Shown piece by piece: positions 8,552 through 16,981 of a stretch of DNA of 54,385 nucleotides. The notes under the pieces are model-generated. The model saw only the letters and a program-made list of their open reading frames with translations, did not search any database and had not been told where the DNA came from. A program made the position numbers and the translations under genes. The DNA comes from Gemmatimonadales bacterium (GTDB lineage: Bacteria > Gemmatimonadota > Gemmatimonadetes > Gemmatimonadales > GWC2-71-9), in contig JAICLE010000011.1 in NCBI GenBank assembly GCA_025927545.1, positions 1 through 54,385 on the forward strand, in the 5' to 3' direction. The first letter of the stretch is position 1. Each line of letters begins with the position of its first letter.

Positions 8552-10203
8552 ATCCTGGGGCCGCTGTCGCTCTTCGCGTAGATCAATCGCCAGCGATCCG
8601 GCGTCCGCCGGATGGCCGGAATCGTGTACCGTCGCCCCACGTCGAGAAAGCTGAGCTGGTCCACCACCAGATAGGTGACGGGCACACCGTCCAGCAGCGC
8701 CGCGGCCCGCGTCGCGTCGGCCTCGTAGGGCGGCATCACCGAGCGCAGGCCGGTTCGGAGGTACGCCCAGTGCGGCGTGGAGGTGGCGATGATCTCCCCG
8801 GGCTTGGCCTGACGCGCAAGCCAGTCGAGCCCGTCGTCATGCAGGCGCCACGGCCGGTCGTAGAAGAAGAGGCGGTAATCATGGCGGACTCCCGCGCGAT
8901 CGGTGTACACCGCCGGGTCGCGATACTTGCTGACCGATCGGTACAGCGTCAGGATCTGCTGGGCGCCGATGATGGCCACCGTGCCGATCAGCGCGAGTTG
9001 GAGCGCGCGCCAGCCCGACGCTCCGGTGGCGCGGGCCCGCCGCGCGGAAGCGGCGAGCACGATCACCACCGCCAGCGTGAGGAAAGGCGTGAGCGGCACC
9101 AGATAACGGACGAACTGGACGGGCCACGGCGTCAGCGCGATGAGCAGCAGTGAGCCGGCGGTGTACAGCACGAGCAATACCGCGCCGCGTCTGGCCAGCA
9201 GCACCAGCCCCGCCACCACGGGCAGGCAGAGCGCCAGCATCGCGGCATTCGCCACCCACGTGGGCACCTGCACGCCGGATAGCCGTCCGTTCAGCTTGTC
9301 CACTTCCCCGCGCCACCAACCCCGGTGCACGCTCACGCCCTCGCCCAGGGTCATCGGCATGCCGCGGAGGTTGGTGGCGATCCGCGCGAGCAGCCCGCGA
9401 ACAGCCACCCGGCCGAGCTCGGGGCGGAACGGGTCCACGTACCACATGTTCTCGGCGTAACCCACGTTGTAGAACTGGTAGTCGGCCCGCTGGTAGGCAT
9501 AGGCGGGGTGGGCGAACGCCGGCGCCGTCTTCACGTGCGCGGTGTAGCCTTGCCACGTCAGCATCGCGGCCGCCGCCACCGCCCCGCGCGCGGCACCCTC
9601 GCGCATCCGCCGCCGGATCAGACTCTCCGCAACCCAAGCTCCCAGCAGCGCGATGCCCGCCGAGCGGAGGCCGTAGGCCGCGAGCGCGAGCAGGCCGCCT
9701 GCCGCTCCGCCGCCCACCGCGAAGAAGAGCGTGCTGACGAAGGCGTAGGGGACGTCGGCGGCGAAGAAATCGGAGAGAAAGATCGTGTGGCTGTGCACGA
9801 TGGCCAGCAGTGCCGCGAGGCACGCGTAGCCGGGCGCCAGGAACCGACGGCACATGACGTACGCCGCGGCCGCGTACCCGGCATAGAGCAGGACGCTCCC
9901 CAGCCGGAGCCAGTGCCCGACCACTGCCGGATCGTCGGTCCCGAGCGCGCGCTCCACGACCGCACCGGCAGCCGGCAGCAGCGGCGGGTACTGGATCGCC
10001 TGAATCGCGCCGGGCTCGTTGAGCAGCCGATAGCCGCGCCCCTCCGCCAGCGAGGTGCCGAGGATGTAATACACCCCCGCGTCGTAGCGCAGGTCGAGCG
10101 GCCCACGGAGCCGGGGTAGCCAGAGCGCCACCGCCACGGCCAGGAGTGCCGCGAGGCAGCGCCGGTCGGCGCGGCCCCAGGGCGAGGCGAACACGGCGGT
10201 CAC
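8521..10203 (-). CDS. GT-C membrane glycosyltransferase (ArnT/PMT-like), paralog B
   Basis: 560 residues from GTG 10203, which overlaps the upstream GT2 stop (GTGA). Very similar to the protein at 5249-6973 in its first loop (LRYDAGVYYILGTSLAEGRGY, then LLNEPGAIQAIQYPPLLP) and in its C-terminal domain (TSTPHWAYLRTGLRS), so the two arose by duplication. About ten membrane helices. The same family reasoning applies: a periplasmic transferase that uses a polyprenyl-phosphate sugar. The 3' end overlaps the convergent plus-strand GT-C gene by 31 bases. The longer upstream frame (to 10344) lies inside the GT2 gene and is not a credible start. Confidence 0.8.
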   Translation of the reverse strand: MTAVFASPWGRADRRCLAALLAVAVALWLPRLRGPLDLRYDAGVYYILGTSLAEGRGYRLLNEPGAIQAIQYPPLLPAAGAVVERALGTDDPAVVGHWLRLGSVLLYAGYAAAAYVMCRRFLAPGYACLAALLAIVHSHTIFLSDFFAADVPYAFVSTLFFAVGGGAAGGLLALAAYGLRSAGIALLGAWVAESLIRRRMREGAARGAVAAAAMLTWQGYTAHVKTAPAFAHPAYAYQRADYQFYNVGYAENMWYVDPFRPELGRVAVRGLLARIATNLRGMPMTLGEGVSVHRGWWRGEVDKLNGRLSGVQVPTWVANAAMLALCLPVVAGLVLLARRGAVLLVLYTAGSLLLIALTPWPVQFVRYLVPLTPFLTLAVVIVLAASARRARATGASGWRALQLALIGTVAIIGAQQILTLYRSVSKYRDPAVYTDRAGVRHDYRLFFYDRPWRLHDDGLDWLARQAKPGEIIATSTPHWAYLRTGLRSVMPPYEADATRAAALLDGVPVTYLVVDQLSFLDVGRRYTIPAIRRTPDRWRLIYAKSDSGPRIYRRVGGTAK

Positions 10204-11351
10204 GCGGGGTCCTGCGGCCGGCTCATCGACATGGCGGAGATGAACAACGACGAGAACAACGTGCTGAACCCGATGATGACCAGCGTGGCCGCGAACGACA
10301 CCCATTCGGGGTGAGGCAGGGGCAGAAGATCCGAGCGCATCCACTCCGCCACGATCGCCACCAGGATGCCGCCGCCCGCGGCGATGAGCCCGGTGCCGAG
10401 GAGCAATCCGGTCTCGAGGGTGAAGCGCCGGTAGAAACCGGCGAGCGCCTGGTTGTTTCGATCGAAGCGGCGGGTCCAGGAATAGGTCTTGGTGTGGAGT
10501 CCCAGGCTCAGGATCTCGAATCCGATGACGCTGAAGATGGTGGCGAACACCGCCGTCACGCCGGACGCCGGCCGGCCGCCGAACCGCACCAGGCCGAGGA
10601 GCACCGCGAGGTGGAGCAGCAGCCCGACCGCGAGCAGGGTCACGCCGGGCGCCAGGAAGAGCTTGTTGGGTGAGTAGAGCAGCATCATGCGCAGGCTGCG
10701 CCAGCCGTCGCGGAACGTGCGTAGCTTGGATTCACCCTTACGCGGGGCCAGGACGATCGGAATCTCCTTGATGCTGAGCCCTGCGAGGCGGGCGTTGATC
10801 GCGAGCTCGAGGTTGAACTCCATGCCCGGGCTCACCGGCCGGATGGCGTCGTACGCCTGCCGGGAGAACGCCCGGAAGCCGCAGTAGACGTCGGTATAGC
10901 GAGTTCCGAACAGCAGGTTGAGGATGCGAGTCAGCGCCGGGTTGCCGAAGTAGCGGTGCAGGGCGGTGATGTGCGCTTCGCCGCCGCCGAGATAGCGGCT
11001 GCCGGTGACGAACTGGTGCCCCTCGCCCTGGAGTGCCTCCAGGAAGCGGGGTATCAGCGTGAAATCGTAGGTGTCGTCGGCGTCGCCCATGACGAAGTAC
11101 CGCCCGCGCGCGCTCGCGAAGCCCTTGAGGTAGGCGCTTCCGTAGCCGCGAAGCGGCTGGTGCACCACTCGGGCGCCCAGCCGCTCGGCGATCGCGACCG
11201 AGGCATCGGTCGAGCCGTTGTCGCACACGACGATCTCGCCGTCGATTCCCGCGGCGGCGAAGGTGCGTTGGATCTTCTCGATGCACGGGCCGATCGCCGC
11301 CTCCTCATTGAGGCACGGCATGACGACGGACACCAGCGGTTCCGGGGTCAC
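10200..11351 (-). CDS. GT2 glycosyltransferase with C-terminal membrane helices (DPM1/GtrB-like)
   Basis: 383 residues from GTG 11351. The N-terminal GT-A domain starts PLVSVVMPCLNEEAAIGPCI and has the metal-binding MGDADDTYD motif at about residues 88-96. Residues after about 230 form four hydrophobic helices. This is the layout of dolichyl/undecaprenyl-phosphate mannose or glucose synthases, which load a sugar from a nucleotide donor onto a polyprenyl phosphate on the cytoplasmic face. It would thus supply a second lipid-linked donor for the GT-C enzymes nearby. It sits 10 bases after the Wzt stop and overlaps the next GT-C gene by four bases. The sugar transferred cannot be read from sequence. 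Confidence 0.85.
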   Translation of the reverse strand: MTPEPLVSVVMPCLNEEAAIGPCIEKIQRTFAAAGIDGEIVVCDNGSTDASVAIAERLGARVVHQPLRGYGSAYLKGFASARGRYFVMGDADDTYDFTLIPRFLEALQGEGHQFVTGSRYLGGGEAHITALHRYFGNPALTRILNLLFGTRYTDVYCGFRAFSRQAYDAIRPVSPGMEFNLELAINARLAGLSIKEIPIVLAPRKGESKLRTFRDGWRSLRMMLLYSPNKLFLAPGVTLLAVGLLLHLAVLLGLVRFGGRPASGVTAVFATIFSVIGFEILSLGLHTKTYSWTRRFDRNNQALAGFYRRFTLETGLLLGTGLIAAGGGILVAIVAEWMRSDLLPLPHPEWVSFAATLVIIGFSTLFSSLFISAMSMSRPQDPA

Positions 11352-11361
11352 GGCGCTCCCC

Positions 11362-12162
11362 TCAGGCAGGTTCGGGCACGCCGGCGGCGCGATAGGCCGC
11401 CAGCACGGTATCGATGTCGGCGTCCATGATCACGCGCCCGTCGCGCAGCCAGATGCCGCGGGTGCAGAGCGCGCGCACCTGCTCCAGCTCGTGCGAGACC
11501 AGCAGCAGCGTGCCACCCTGCTCGCGGAATTCGCACAGGCGCGCCAGGCAGCGCGCACGGAACTCCGCGTCGCCCACGGCGAGCACCTCGTCCAGCAGGA
11601 GGATGGCCGGCTGCAGGCAGACCGCTACCGAGAACGCGAGCCGGGCTTCCATGCCGCTGGAGTAGTACTTGAGCGGAGTGTCGAGCGAGTCGCCCATGCC
11701 CGCGAACTCGACGATATCCTCGTAGTGCTCCGCCAGCTCGCGGCGGGTGAGGCCGAGGACGGCGCCATACAGGCGAATGTTTTCGGCGCCGGTGAGCTCG
11801 GGATGGAATCCGGCGCCGAGCTCGATGACAGCCGTGATGCGGCCGCTGGTCCTGATCGTGCCGGCCGTGGGCTGGTAGATGCCTGCGACCAGGCGGAGCA
11901 CGGTGCTCTTGCCCGAGCCGTTGTGGCCGAGCAGCGCCACGGCCTCCCCCGGCTCGACGCGGAGGTTGACCCCCCGGAGCGAGAACGCCGCCCGGCGAAC
12001 GTGGATCGGCCGGCGGAGCACGCGCCGGATGAACCACTCCCGAAGCGAGCTGGTCCGGTGCTCGTAGAAGTAGAACCGCTTGGAGACGCCCTGGAGCTCG
12101 ACCCGCGGCGCCGGGTCAGACAATTTCGGCGAAGCTGGCGGCATAGCGGTGGAAGATGGCAT
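11362..12162 (-). CDS. ABC transporter ATP-binding protein for polysaccharide export (Wzt/TagH type)
   Basis: 266 residues. Walker A GHNGSGKS at 79-86, signature YSSGMEARL and Walker B ILLLDEVLAVGD, with the YYSSGM form typical of O-antigen and teichoic acid exporters. At 266 residues it lacks the C-terminal carbohydrate-binding domain of long Wzt proteins, so export should not depend on a modified non-reducing end as in the O9a type; it is closer to TagH or KpsT in that respect. It pairs with the membrane subunit encoded directly upstream, overlapping it by 47 bases from ATG 12162 or 29 bases from an alternative ATG at 12144. Role: energises flipping of an undecaprenyl-linked glycan to the periplasm. 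Confidence 0.9.
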   Translation of the reverse strand: MPSSTAMPPASPKLSDPAPRVELQGVSKRFYFYEHRTSSLREWFIRRVLRRPIHVRRAAFSLRGVNLRVEPGEAVALLGHNGSGKSTVLRLVAGIYQPTAGTIRTSGRITAVIELGAGFHPELTGAENIRLYGAVLGLTRRELAEHYEDIVEFAGMGDSLDTPLKYYSSGMEARLAFSVAVCLQPAILLLDEVLAVGDAEFRARCLARLCEFREQGGTLLLVSHELEQVRALCTRGIWLRDGRVIMDADIDTVLAAYRAAGVPEPA

Positions 12163-12928
12163 ACCCGAGCACCCAGACGAGCGCCGTCGCGGCGCAGGTC
12201 CCCAGCAGCAGCGTGGGCGCTGGCCAGCGGCCGGCGTAGAGTACTTCGTGGTAGAGCGTCAGGAGTCCTGCGATGGGATTCAGAAAATAGAGGGTGCGCA
12301 GCGACTCGGGCACCATGCTCGCCGGGTAGAACACGGGCGAAAGATAGAACAGCGAGGTGAGGGCGATCGGAAGCGCGTGGTACATGTCGTAGTAGAAGAC
12401 CGACAGCGTCGCGATCGGGAGGGCCAGTCCGACGGCGAGTACGACCTGCAGCGCGATCAGCACGGGCACCAGCGCGTAGCTGGGGGGGACGCCATGGTGG
12501 TGCAGCAGGATCAAGGCGAGGAGGATCAGCGAGATCTCCGACAGGAACTCGATGAGCCGCGAGCCCGCCGCGCTGAACACCAGGATCTCGCTGGGGAACG
12601 CCACGCTCCGGGTCAGGCGCGAGTGCTCGGAGAAGATCCACGTCCCGGTAGTGAGCGTCTGGAGCATGAAGTTCCAGACGAAGTAGCCGCTCAACAGGAA
12701 TGCCCAGTAGTGCGGCACCTGGATCCGGACCACGTGGCTGAACACCACTACCAGGATCGACACGGTGAGGAGCGGATTCACCAGTGTCCAGACGAAGCCC
12801 AGCAGCGAGCGCTGGTACTTCACCTTGAGGTTCCGGACGACGAGACCGCGAAGCAGCTCGCGGTACCGCCACACCTGGCGGAGCCGGGGGAACCCGGCAG
12901 CGGCCCGCGGGACGGTGGCGCTCACCAT
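12116..12928 (-). CDS. ABC-2 type polysaccharide exporter membrane subunit (Wzm-like)
   Basis: 270 residues with six membrane helices. The N-terminal amphipathic stretch LLRGLVVRNLKVKYQRSLLG followed by FVWTLVNPLL is diagnostic of the ABC-2 O-antigen/teichoic acid export permeases, as is the later LTSLFYLSPVFYPASMVPE. ATG 12928 gives a 7-base overlap with the upstream GT2 stop; the adjacent GTG 12925 would give a GTGA. Together with the ATPase it forms a heterotetrameric exporter in the inner membrane. Placement between two glycosyltransferases and the ATPase fits an assembly-and-export operon. Confidence 0.9.
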   Translation of the reverse strand: MVSATVPRAAAGFPRLRQVWRYRELLRGLVVRNLKVKYQRSLLGFVWTLVNPLLTVSILVVVFSHVVRIQVPHYWAFLLSGYFVWNFMLQTLTTGTWIFSEHSRLTRSVAFPSEILVFSAAGSRLIEFLSEISLILLALILLHHHGVPPSYALVPVLIALQVVLAVGLALPIATLSVFYYDMYHALPIALTSLFYLSPVFYPASMVPESLRTLYFLNPIAGLLTLYHEVLYAGRWPAPTLLLGTCAATALVWVLGYAIFHRYAASFAEIV

Positions 12929-13899
12929 GCGTGCGATGACCGGCGGGCGCGCGCGAGGCGTCGTGCACGCGGGTACGCGGCCAGGCCCGCCCAGCAGTTC
13001 CACCACATGCGGGCCAGCACCGGCGCCGGCAGCGGATCGCGTCCCATCGCGCGGCGCGCCAGGCGTACGCCCGGTTTCACCAGACGCCAGGCCATATAGC
13101 CGGCCAGCGGCCCGCGGGACCGGCCGTCCGCATACATGACGTGTTTATACAGGAATGCGAGCAGCGCGCGCTGATGGCCCACCACTTGGGCGTACACGCC
13201 GTCGGCTGCGGGCCGGTGCTCGTGCCGAGCCAGCGCCGCCGGCTCGTACACCACGGTGTGGCCGGCCTGCAGCGCCCGCCAGAGCAGATCGTGGTCGCCC
13301 CCGCCGGGCAGGGCGGCGCCCAGGTCGAGCGCCTCATCGAAGCCGCCGAGGGCGAGGGCGGTCGCGCGGCGCACCGCGTAGCTGCAGCCGCTGCCGACGC
13401 TCACCGCCCATGCGATGAGCGGGGCCGGCCGGCCGTGAAGCGGCCGGGCCGCGTCGGCGGGGAGCCGGATGCGATCAGGCCCGCGGGAGAAACCGCCGTT
13501 GGCCTCGAACACCCGCTCGCCCTCGGTCGCCCGGCCCAGCGCCTCGACGCGTCCGGTGCACACCACCACCGTTGGGTCGGCGTCGAACACCGCGGCCAGC
13601 GCGCCGAGCCATCCTTCGGCGGCCACCGCGTCGTCATCGAGGAAGGCGACCACGTCTCCGCGGGCGCTCGTCAGCGCGCGGTTCCGCGCGAAGTCCAGCC
13701 CCTGCACCGGCTCGTGGACGTAGCGAACTGGGGGGAACCGCTCGGCCACGAGCGCCCGCGTCTCATCGTCTCGCGGCGCGTTGTCCACGACGAGGATCTC
13801 CGCCGCTGCCGGCCGCTGCGCCTGGAGCGAGGCCAGTGCCCGCGCGAGCTGCGCGGGGCGGCCGTGGGTGCACACCGCCACACTGACCTTCACTCCCAT
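12922..13899 (-). CDS. GT2 family glycosyltransferase
   Basis: 325 residues. GT-A fold start VSVAVCTHGRPAQLARAL, VVDNAPRDD, GLDFARNRALTSARGD and metal site FLDDDA at about 87-91; a C-terminal patch GGGDHDLLWRALQAGHTVVY supplies the catalytic-base region. ATG 13899 is preceded by GGAGG with ten bases of spacing, which favours it over the much longer frame that lies inside the upstream gene; the overlap with that gene is ten bases. Family role: transfer of a sugar from a nucleotide donor to a lipid-linked glycan on the cytoplasmic face. No membrane helix is evident, so it is probably peripheral. Specificity is unknown. Confidence 0.85.
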   Translation of the reverse strand: MGVKVSVAVCTHGRPAQLARALASLQAQRPAAAEILVVDNAPRDDETRALVAERFPPVRYVHEPVQGLDFARNRALTSARGDVVAFLDDDAVAAEGWLGALAAVFDADPTVVVCTGRVEALGRATEGERVFEANGGFSRGPDRIRLPADAARPLHGRPAPLIAWAVSVGSGCSYAVRRATALALGGFDEALDLGAALPGGGDHDLLWRALQAGHTVVYEPAALARHEHRPAADGVYAQVVGHQRALLAFLYKHVMYADGRSRGPLAGYMAWRLVKPGVRLARRAMGRDPLPAPVLARMWWNCWAGLAAYPRARRLARARRSSHAW

Positions 13900-14852
13900 C
13901 GCGGCCTTACCTCCGCTGCTGCCGCTCCGTGTCGCATCCAGCGCACGCCGCCGGCCACCAGGCCCGCGGAGTACGCCAGCCGCGCCGCGAGGACGGCTGG
14001 AAGCATCAGCAGGGGCTCGAACACGCCCGCCCGCGCCCAGCAGCCCATGATGTACACCGTGGTTCCCACCGCGAGGGGGACGCTTCCGGCGATCAGCAAT
14101 ACGGGATGGCCATAAACCCAGGCCAGACGGGCCGCTCCCGTCGGTGCCTTGCTCTCGATGGCGCTGAACCCCCACCGGTAGTTCCGGCGGAGGAGGTTGC
14201 GAAAGCCCGGGCGGTTGGAGTGATGGACCACGGCAGCCGGCTCGAACGCGATGCGGCCCCCGCGCCGGCGGATCTCCGCCTGCCACGCGAGCTCCTCGTG
14301 CGCGTACGCCACCGGCTGCTGCTCGGTGAAGCCCCGCGTGGCGGCGAAGTCGGCCCGGCGGACGCTCAGATTGCCGGGCGGATGATTCGGCACCTCTCCC
14401 GCCGGGCGGCGGGAGTGGACGTGATACCAGCCGCAGTAGTAGTCGCAGCGCGCCATGGCGGGGAGTCCGGGCGGCAGGTCGAGCGCGCCACCGACCACCG
14501 CGGCGCCTGACTCATGGCCCGCGAGCAGCCGGGGCAGCCATCCCTCGAGCGGCACACAGTCCGCATCCAGGAAGACGAGAGGATCTCCCGCCGCGGCGAG
14601 CGCGCCACGGTTACGCGCCGCCGCGGGATTGCCGCCAGACCGCGGGCCGAGCTCGATGACCCGTGCGCCCGCCGCGCGGGCGGCAGCGGCGGTGCCGTCG
14701 GTCGAGCCATCATCCACCACCACCACGTCGGTGGACCACCCGCGCGGGGCCTGCCGCCGGACGGCGTGGACCAGGGCGGTGATCCTCTCCGCCTCGTTCC
14801 GCGCCGGGATGACGATCGAGACGGTCGGCTCAGCCCGCGGCGACGCCGGCAT
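13890..14852 (-). CDS. GT2 family glycosyltransferase with C-terminal membrane anchor
   Basis: 320 residues from ATG 14852, which has a GGAGG nine bases upstream; ATG 14870 in the same frame is an alternative. Motifs: VSIVIPARNEAERI at the start, VVVDDGSTDGT, and metal-binding FLDADCV at about 94-100; HEELAWQAEIRRRGG near 200 is the acceptor/base region. The last about 80 residues carry two hydrophobic stretches (LLIAGSVPLAVGTTVYIMG and LLMLPAVLAARLAYSAGLVA), so the enzyme is tethered to the membrane. It overlaps the genes on both sides and belongs to the glycan operon. Likely a lipid-linked glycan elongation enzyme; specificity unknown. Confidence 0.83.
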   Translation of the reverse strand: MPASPRAEPTVSIVIPARNEAERITALVHAVRRQAPRGWSTDVVVVDDGSTDGTAAAARAAGARVIELGPRSGGNPAAARNRGALAAAGDPLVFLDADCVPLEGWLPRLLAGHESGAAVVGGALDLPPGLPAMARCDYYCGWYHVHSRRPAGEVPNHPPGNLSVRRADFAATRGFTEQQPVAYAHEELAWQAEIRRRGGRIAFEPAAVVHHSNRPGFRNLLRRNYRWGFSAIESKAPTGAARLAWVYGHPVLLIAGSVPLAVGTTVYIMGCWARAGVFEPLLMLPAVLAARLAYSAGLVAGGVRWMRHGAAAAEVRPRWE

Positions 14853-16110
14853 GCCGCCCCACCTCCGCATAAAGGGCCTCGACGGAGCGCACGAAGCCGC
14901 TCCAGCCGAAATGGATCCGGGCGTACCGGCGCGCCGCGGCGGCCAGCCGCCGAGCCCGGGCGGGTTCGCCGAGCACCGCGAGGATTCCCTGGGCGAGCGC
15001 CTCGGAGTGCGGCGCGACGAGCACCGCCCGGTCCTCCGCCAGCACGGTGCGATGGGTGGGGATGTCGGTCGCCACGATCGGGCGGCCCGCCGCCAGATAG
15101 TCGAACACCTTGAGCGGCAGGTTGCCGCCGAACGCGCGCGGCGAGACGAGCACGTCGGCCAGCGCCAGAAACGACGGCATCCGGTCTCGTGGCTGGCGGT
15201 CCACGATCCTGAGCGCGCCCGAGGTGACCAGCGACTCGGCGCCGGTGTGCGCCACCAGCCCGTTGGCCCGCTCCGCGCCCACCAGCACGAACGTGGTGTC
15301 CGGCATCCGTGCGCGCACCACGGGAATAGCGGCGATGAGCTCGGCCAGTCCCTGATAGGCCTCGAAGGACCCGCTGTAGAGTACCACGGACTCGCGGCCT
15401 GACAGGCCGAGTGCTTCGCGAAGGGCCTGCACGTCGCCCGCGGAGGATTCCGCCGGTGCGCTCGGGAACAGCCATTCGCGGACGGGAACTTCCGGCACGG
15501 TCGCCTGTACCCGGGCCGCGAGCCCGGCGCTGGTGACCACCAGGCTCGAGCGGCGCAGCAGCCAGCGCTCCATCGCGTTCAATACACTCGGGACGGGCGG
15601 CCAGCCGAACGGCCCAAGCCGGGCGAGCTGCTCCGCCAGGCTCGACTGCATGTCGTACAGGAGCGGGACGCCATGCCGCCGCGCGAGGAGTGCGGCGGGA
15701 AATGCCGCCTCTTCGACGGCGTGGATGCAGTCGTACCGCTCGCGCGCCAGCCGCTGTCGGAGCGCGATGGCCAGCGGCACGTCGAGCACGACCTTGCGCG
15801 CCGAAAAACCGATGGGGACACTCCGGAATCCGAGCGGGTTGGCGGAGCGGAAGATGCGCAGCCGGGGCACGGCGATATCCTCCCCGACCGGGAAGGTGAG
15901 CAGGTCTACCGACCGGCCCAACTCGCCCAGCGCCTGGAGGACCTGGCGCACTGCGATCGGCGTGCCCCGGTCCTCGTAGAACGGCTGGGGGGCGACCACG
16001 AGAATGCGACGGATATGGCCATCCGCGACACCGTCCGTGCAGTCCTCCTCCCCGTCATGCGGGAGCTCGGGATGCGGGGGCGGCTCGTCCAGCGCCACCG
16101 CGGGGACCAT
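14830..16110 (-). CDS. GT4 family glycosyltransferase
   Basis: About 426 residues. GT-B fold: the N-terminal domain begins RRILVVAPQPFYEDRGTPIAVR, and the C-terminal domain has VVLYSGSFEAYQGLAELIAA, VLVGAE and LPLKVFDYLAAGRPIVATD, the nucleotide-sugar site of GT4 enzymes. The start is uncertain. No ATG, GTG or TTG lies close to the conserved start, so ATG 16110 or GTG 16098 in frame upstream are the nearest options, giving a 30-residue acidic lead that does not look like family sequence. A purine-rich GGGGAGGAGG lies just before the conserved region, so a non-standard start or a sequence error there is possible. First gene of the glycan operon, retaining transfer from a nucleotide donor. Confidence 0.8.
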   Translation of the reverse strand: MVPAVALDEPPPHPELPHDGEEDCTDGVADGHIRRILVVAPQPFYEDRGTPIAVRQVLQALGELGRSVDLLTFPVGEDIAVPRLRIFRSANPLGFRSVPIGFSARKVVLDVPLAIALRQRLARERYDCIHAVEEAAFPAALLARRHGVPLLYDMQSSLAEQLARLGPFGWPPVPSVLNAMERWLLRRSSLVVTSAGLAARVQATVPEVPVREWLFPSAPAESSAGDVQALREALGLSGRESVVLYSGSFEAYQGLAELIAAIPVVRARMPDTTFVLVGAERANGLVAHTGAESLVTSGALRIVDRQPRDRMPSFLALADVLVSPRAFGGNLPLKVFDYLAAGRPIVATDIPTHRTVLAEDRAVLVAPHSEALAQGILAVLGEPARARRLAAAARRYARIHFGWSGFVRSVEALYAEVGRHAGVAAG

Positions 16111-16192
16111 CCCCTCGTCGTGCTGGGCCACTCGTCGCTCCGGAGTAGCTAGGTGTTGGCCTCTGAACGGCTTGCGCAGCCAGCGCTGGGCC

Positions 16193-16278
16193 GCTCCCCC
16201 CGATGGGGGAGCTCGACCTTCGGCAGAGGGCGGGAGAGCGTAAGCGCGGTAAATCGCGTGGGGGAACGAGCACGTTCC
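16193..16278. repeat. Two short perfect hairpins between nth and the glycan operon
   Basis: Two inverted repeats lie in the 175-base gap. GCTCCCCC (16193-16200) pairs with GGGGGAGC (16205-16212) around a four-base CGAT loop. GGAACG (16263-16268) pairs with CGTTCC (16273-16278) around AGCA. The second is only eight bases after the nth stop on the minus strand and may act in termination, but neither is followed by a T-run. The gap must also hold the promoter of the glycan operon if it has its own; no convincing -35/-10 pair was seen. Confidence 0.4.
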
Positions 16279-16285
16279 TTGCCCG

Positions 16286-16981
16286 TCACACCCGGGACGA
16301 GGGGCAGAGGTCGGACAGCACGCATTCCTCGCAGCGGGGCCGCCGCGCAATGCAGATCCTGCGCCCGTGGAAGATCAGCAGGTGGGACAGCAGGGTCCAA
16401 TGGTCCCGGGGGAAGATCGGCATCAGGTCCTGCTCGATCCTGATCGGGTCCGAATGGCGCGTGAGCCCGAGCAGCCGACTCAGTCGCGCCACATGGGTGT
16501 CCACGGTGATCCCCGCGTTGTTGCCGAACGCATTGCCAAGGACGACATTCGCGGTCTTCCGGCCGACACCGGGGAGACTGAGCAGCTCCTCCATCGTCCG
16601 CGGGACCTGGCCACCGTGGTCGGCAACGAGGGCCTGAGCCATCCCGATCAGGCTTCGGGTCTTGTTGCGGAAGAAGCCGGTGGACTGGATGATCGCCTCG
16701 ACCTCGGACGGCTTGGCCCGTGCCAGCGCCTCCGGCGTGGAATAGCGCTCGAACAGCACCGGCGTGACGATATTGACCCTCGCGTCGGTGCATTGCGCCG
16801 AGAGGATCGTGGCGCAGAGCAGCTCGAAGGCATCGCGATGCTCCAGCGCGCAGTGGGCATCCGGGTACGCCGCGAGCAGGCGGGTGAGGATCTCGGGTGC
16901 GCGCTCCGGCGCGTCACGCGTGCGCCGGGCCGGGTATCCCCCCGTCCGGCGCCGCTCCGCGGCGGCTTGCTTGACCGTCAT
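16286..16981 (-). CDS. nth: Endonuclease III (DNA glycosylase/AP lyase)
   Basis: 231 residues. Removes oxidised pyrimidines and cuts the abasic site in base excision repair. The helix-hairpin-helix LPGVGRKTANVV spans about 136-147 with the catalytic Lys at 142, and the catalytic Asp is in VDTHV at 161. The C-terminal [4Fe-4S] loop is intact: Cys 210, 217, 220 and 226 with spacing 6-2-5. The ATG overlaps the polX stop by four bases (ATGA), so the two repair genes are translationally coupled. All key residues are present and the length is normal; an N-terminal extension of about 25 Arg-rich residues is the only oddity. Confidence 0.97.
   Translation of the reverse strand: MTVKQAAAERRRTGGYPARRTRDAPERAPEILTRLLAAYPDAHCALEHRDAFELLCATILSAQCTDARVNIVTPVLFERYSTPEALARAKPSEVEAIIQSTGFFRNKTRSLIGMAQALVADHGGQVPRTMEELLSLPGVGRKTANVVLGNAFGNNAGITVDTHVARLSRLLGLTRHSDPIRIEQDLMPIFPRDHWTLLSHLLIFHGRRICIARRPRCEECVLSDLCPSSRV

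Noticed and set aside
12116-13006. A 26-residue N-terminal extension of the Wzm-like protein
   Set aside because: The extra codons lie inside the upstream GT2 gene; ATG 12928 (or GTG 12925) at the overlap gives the family-like start.
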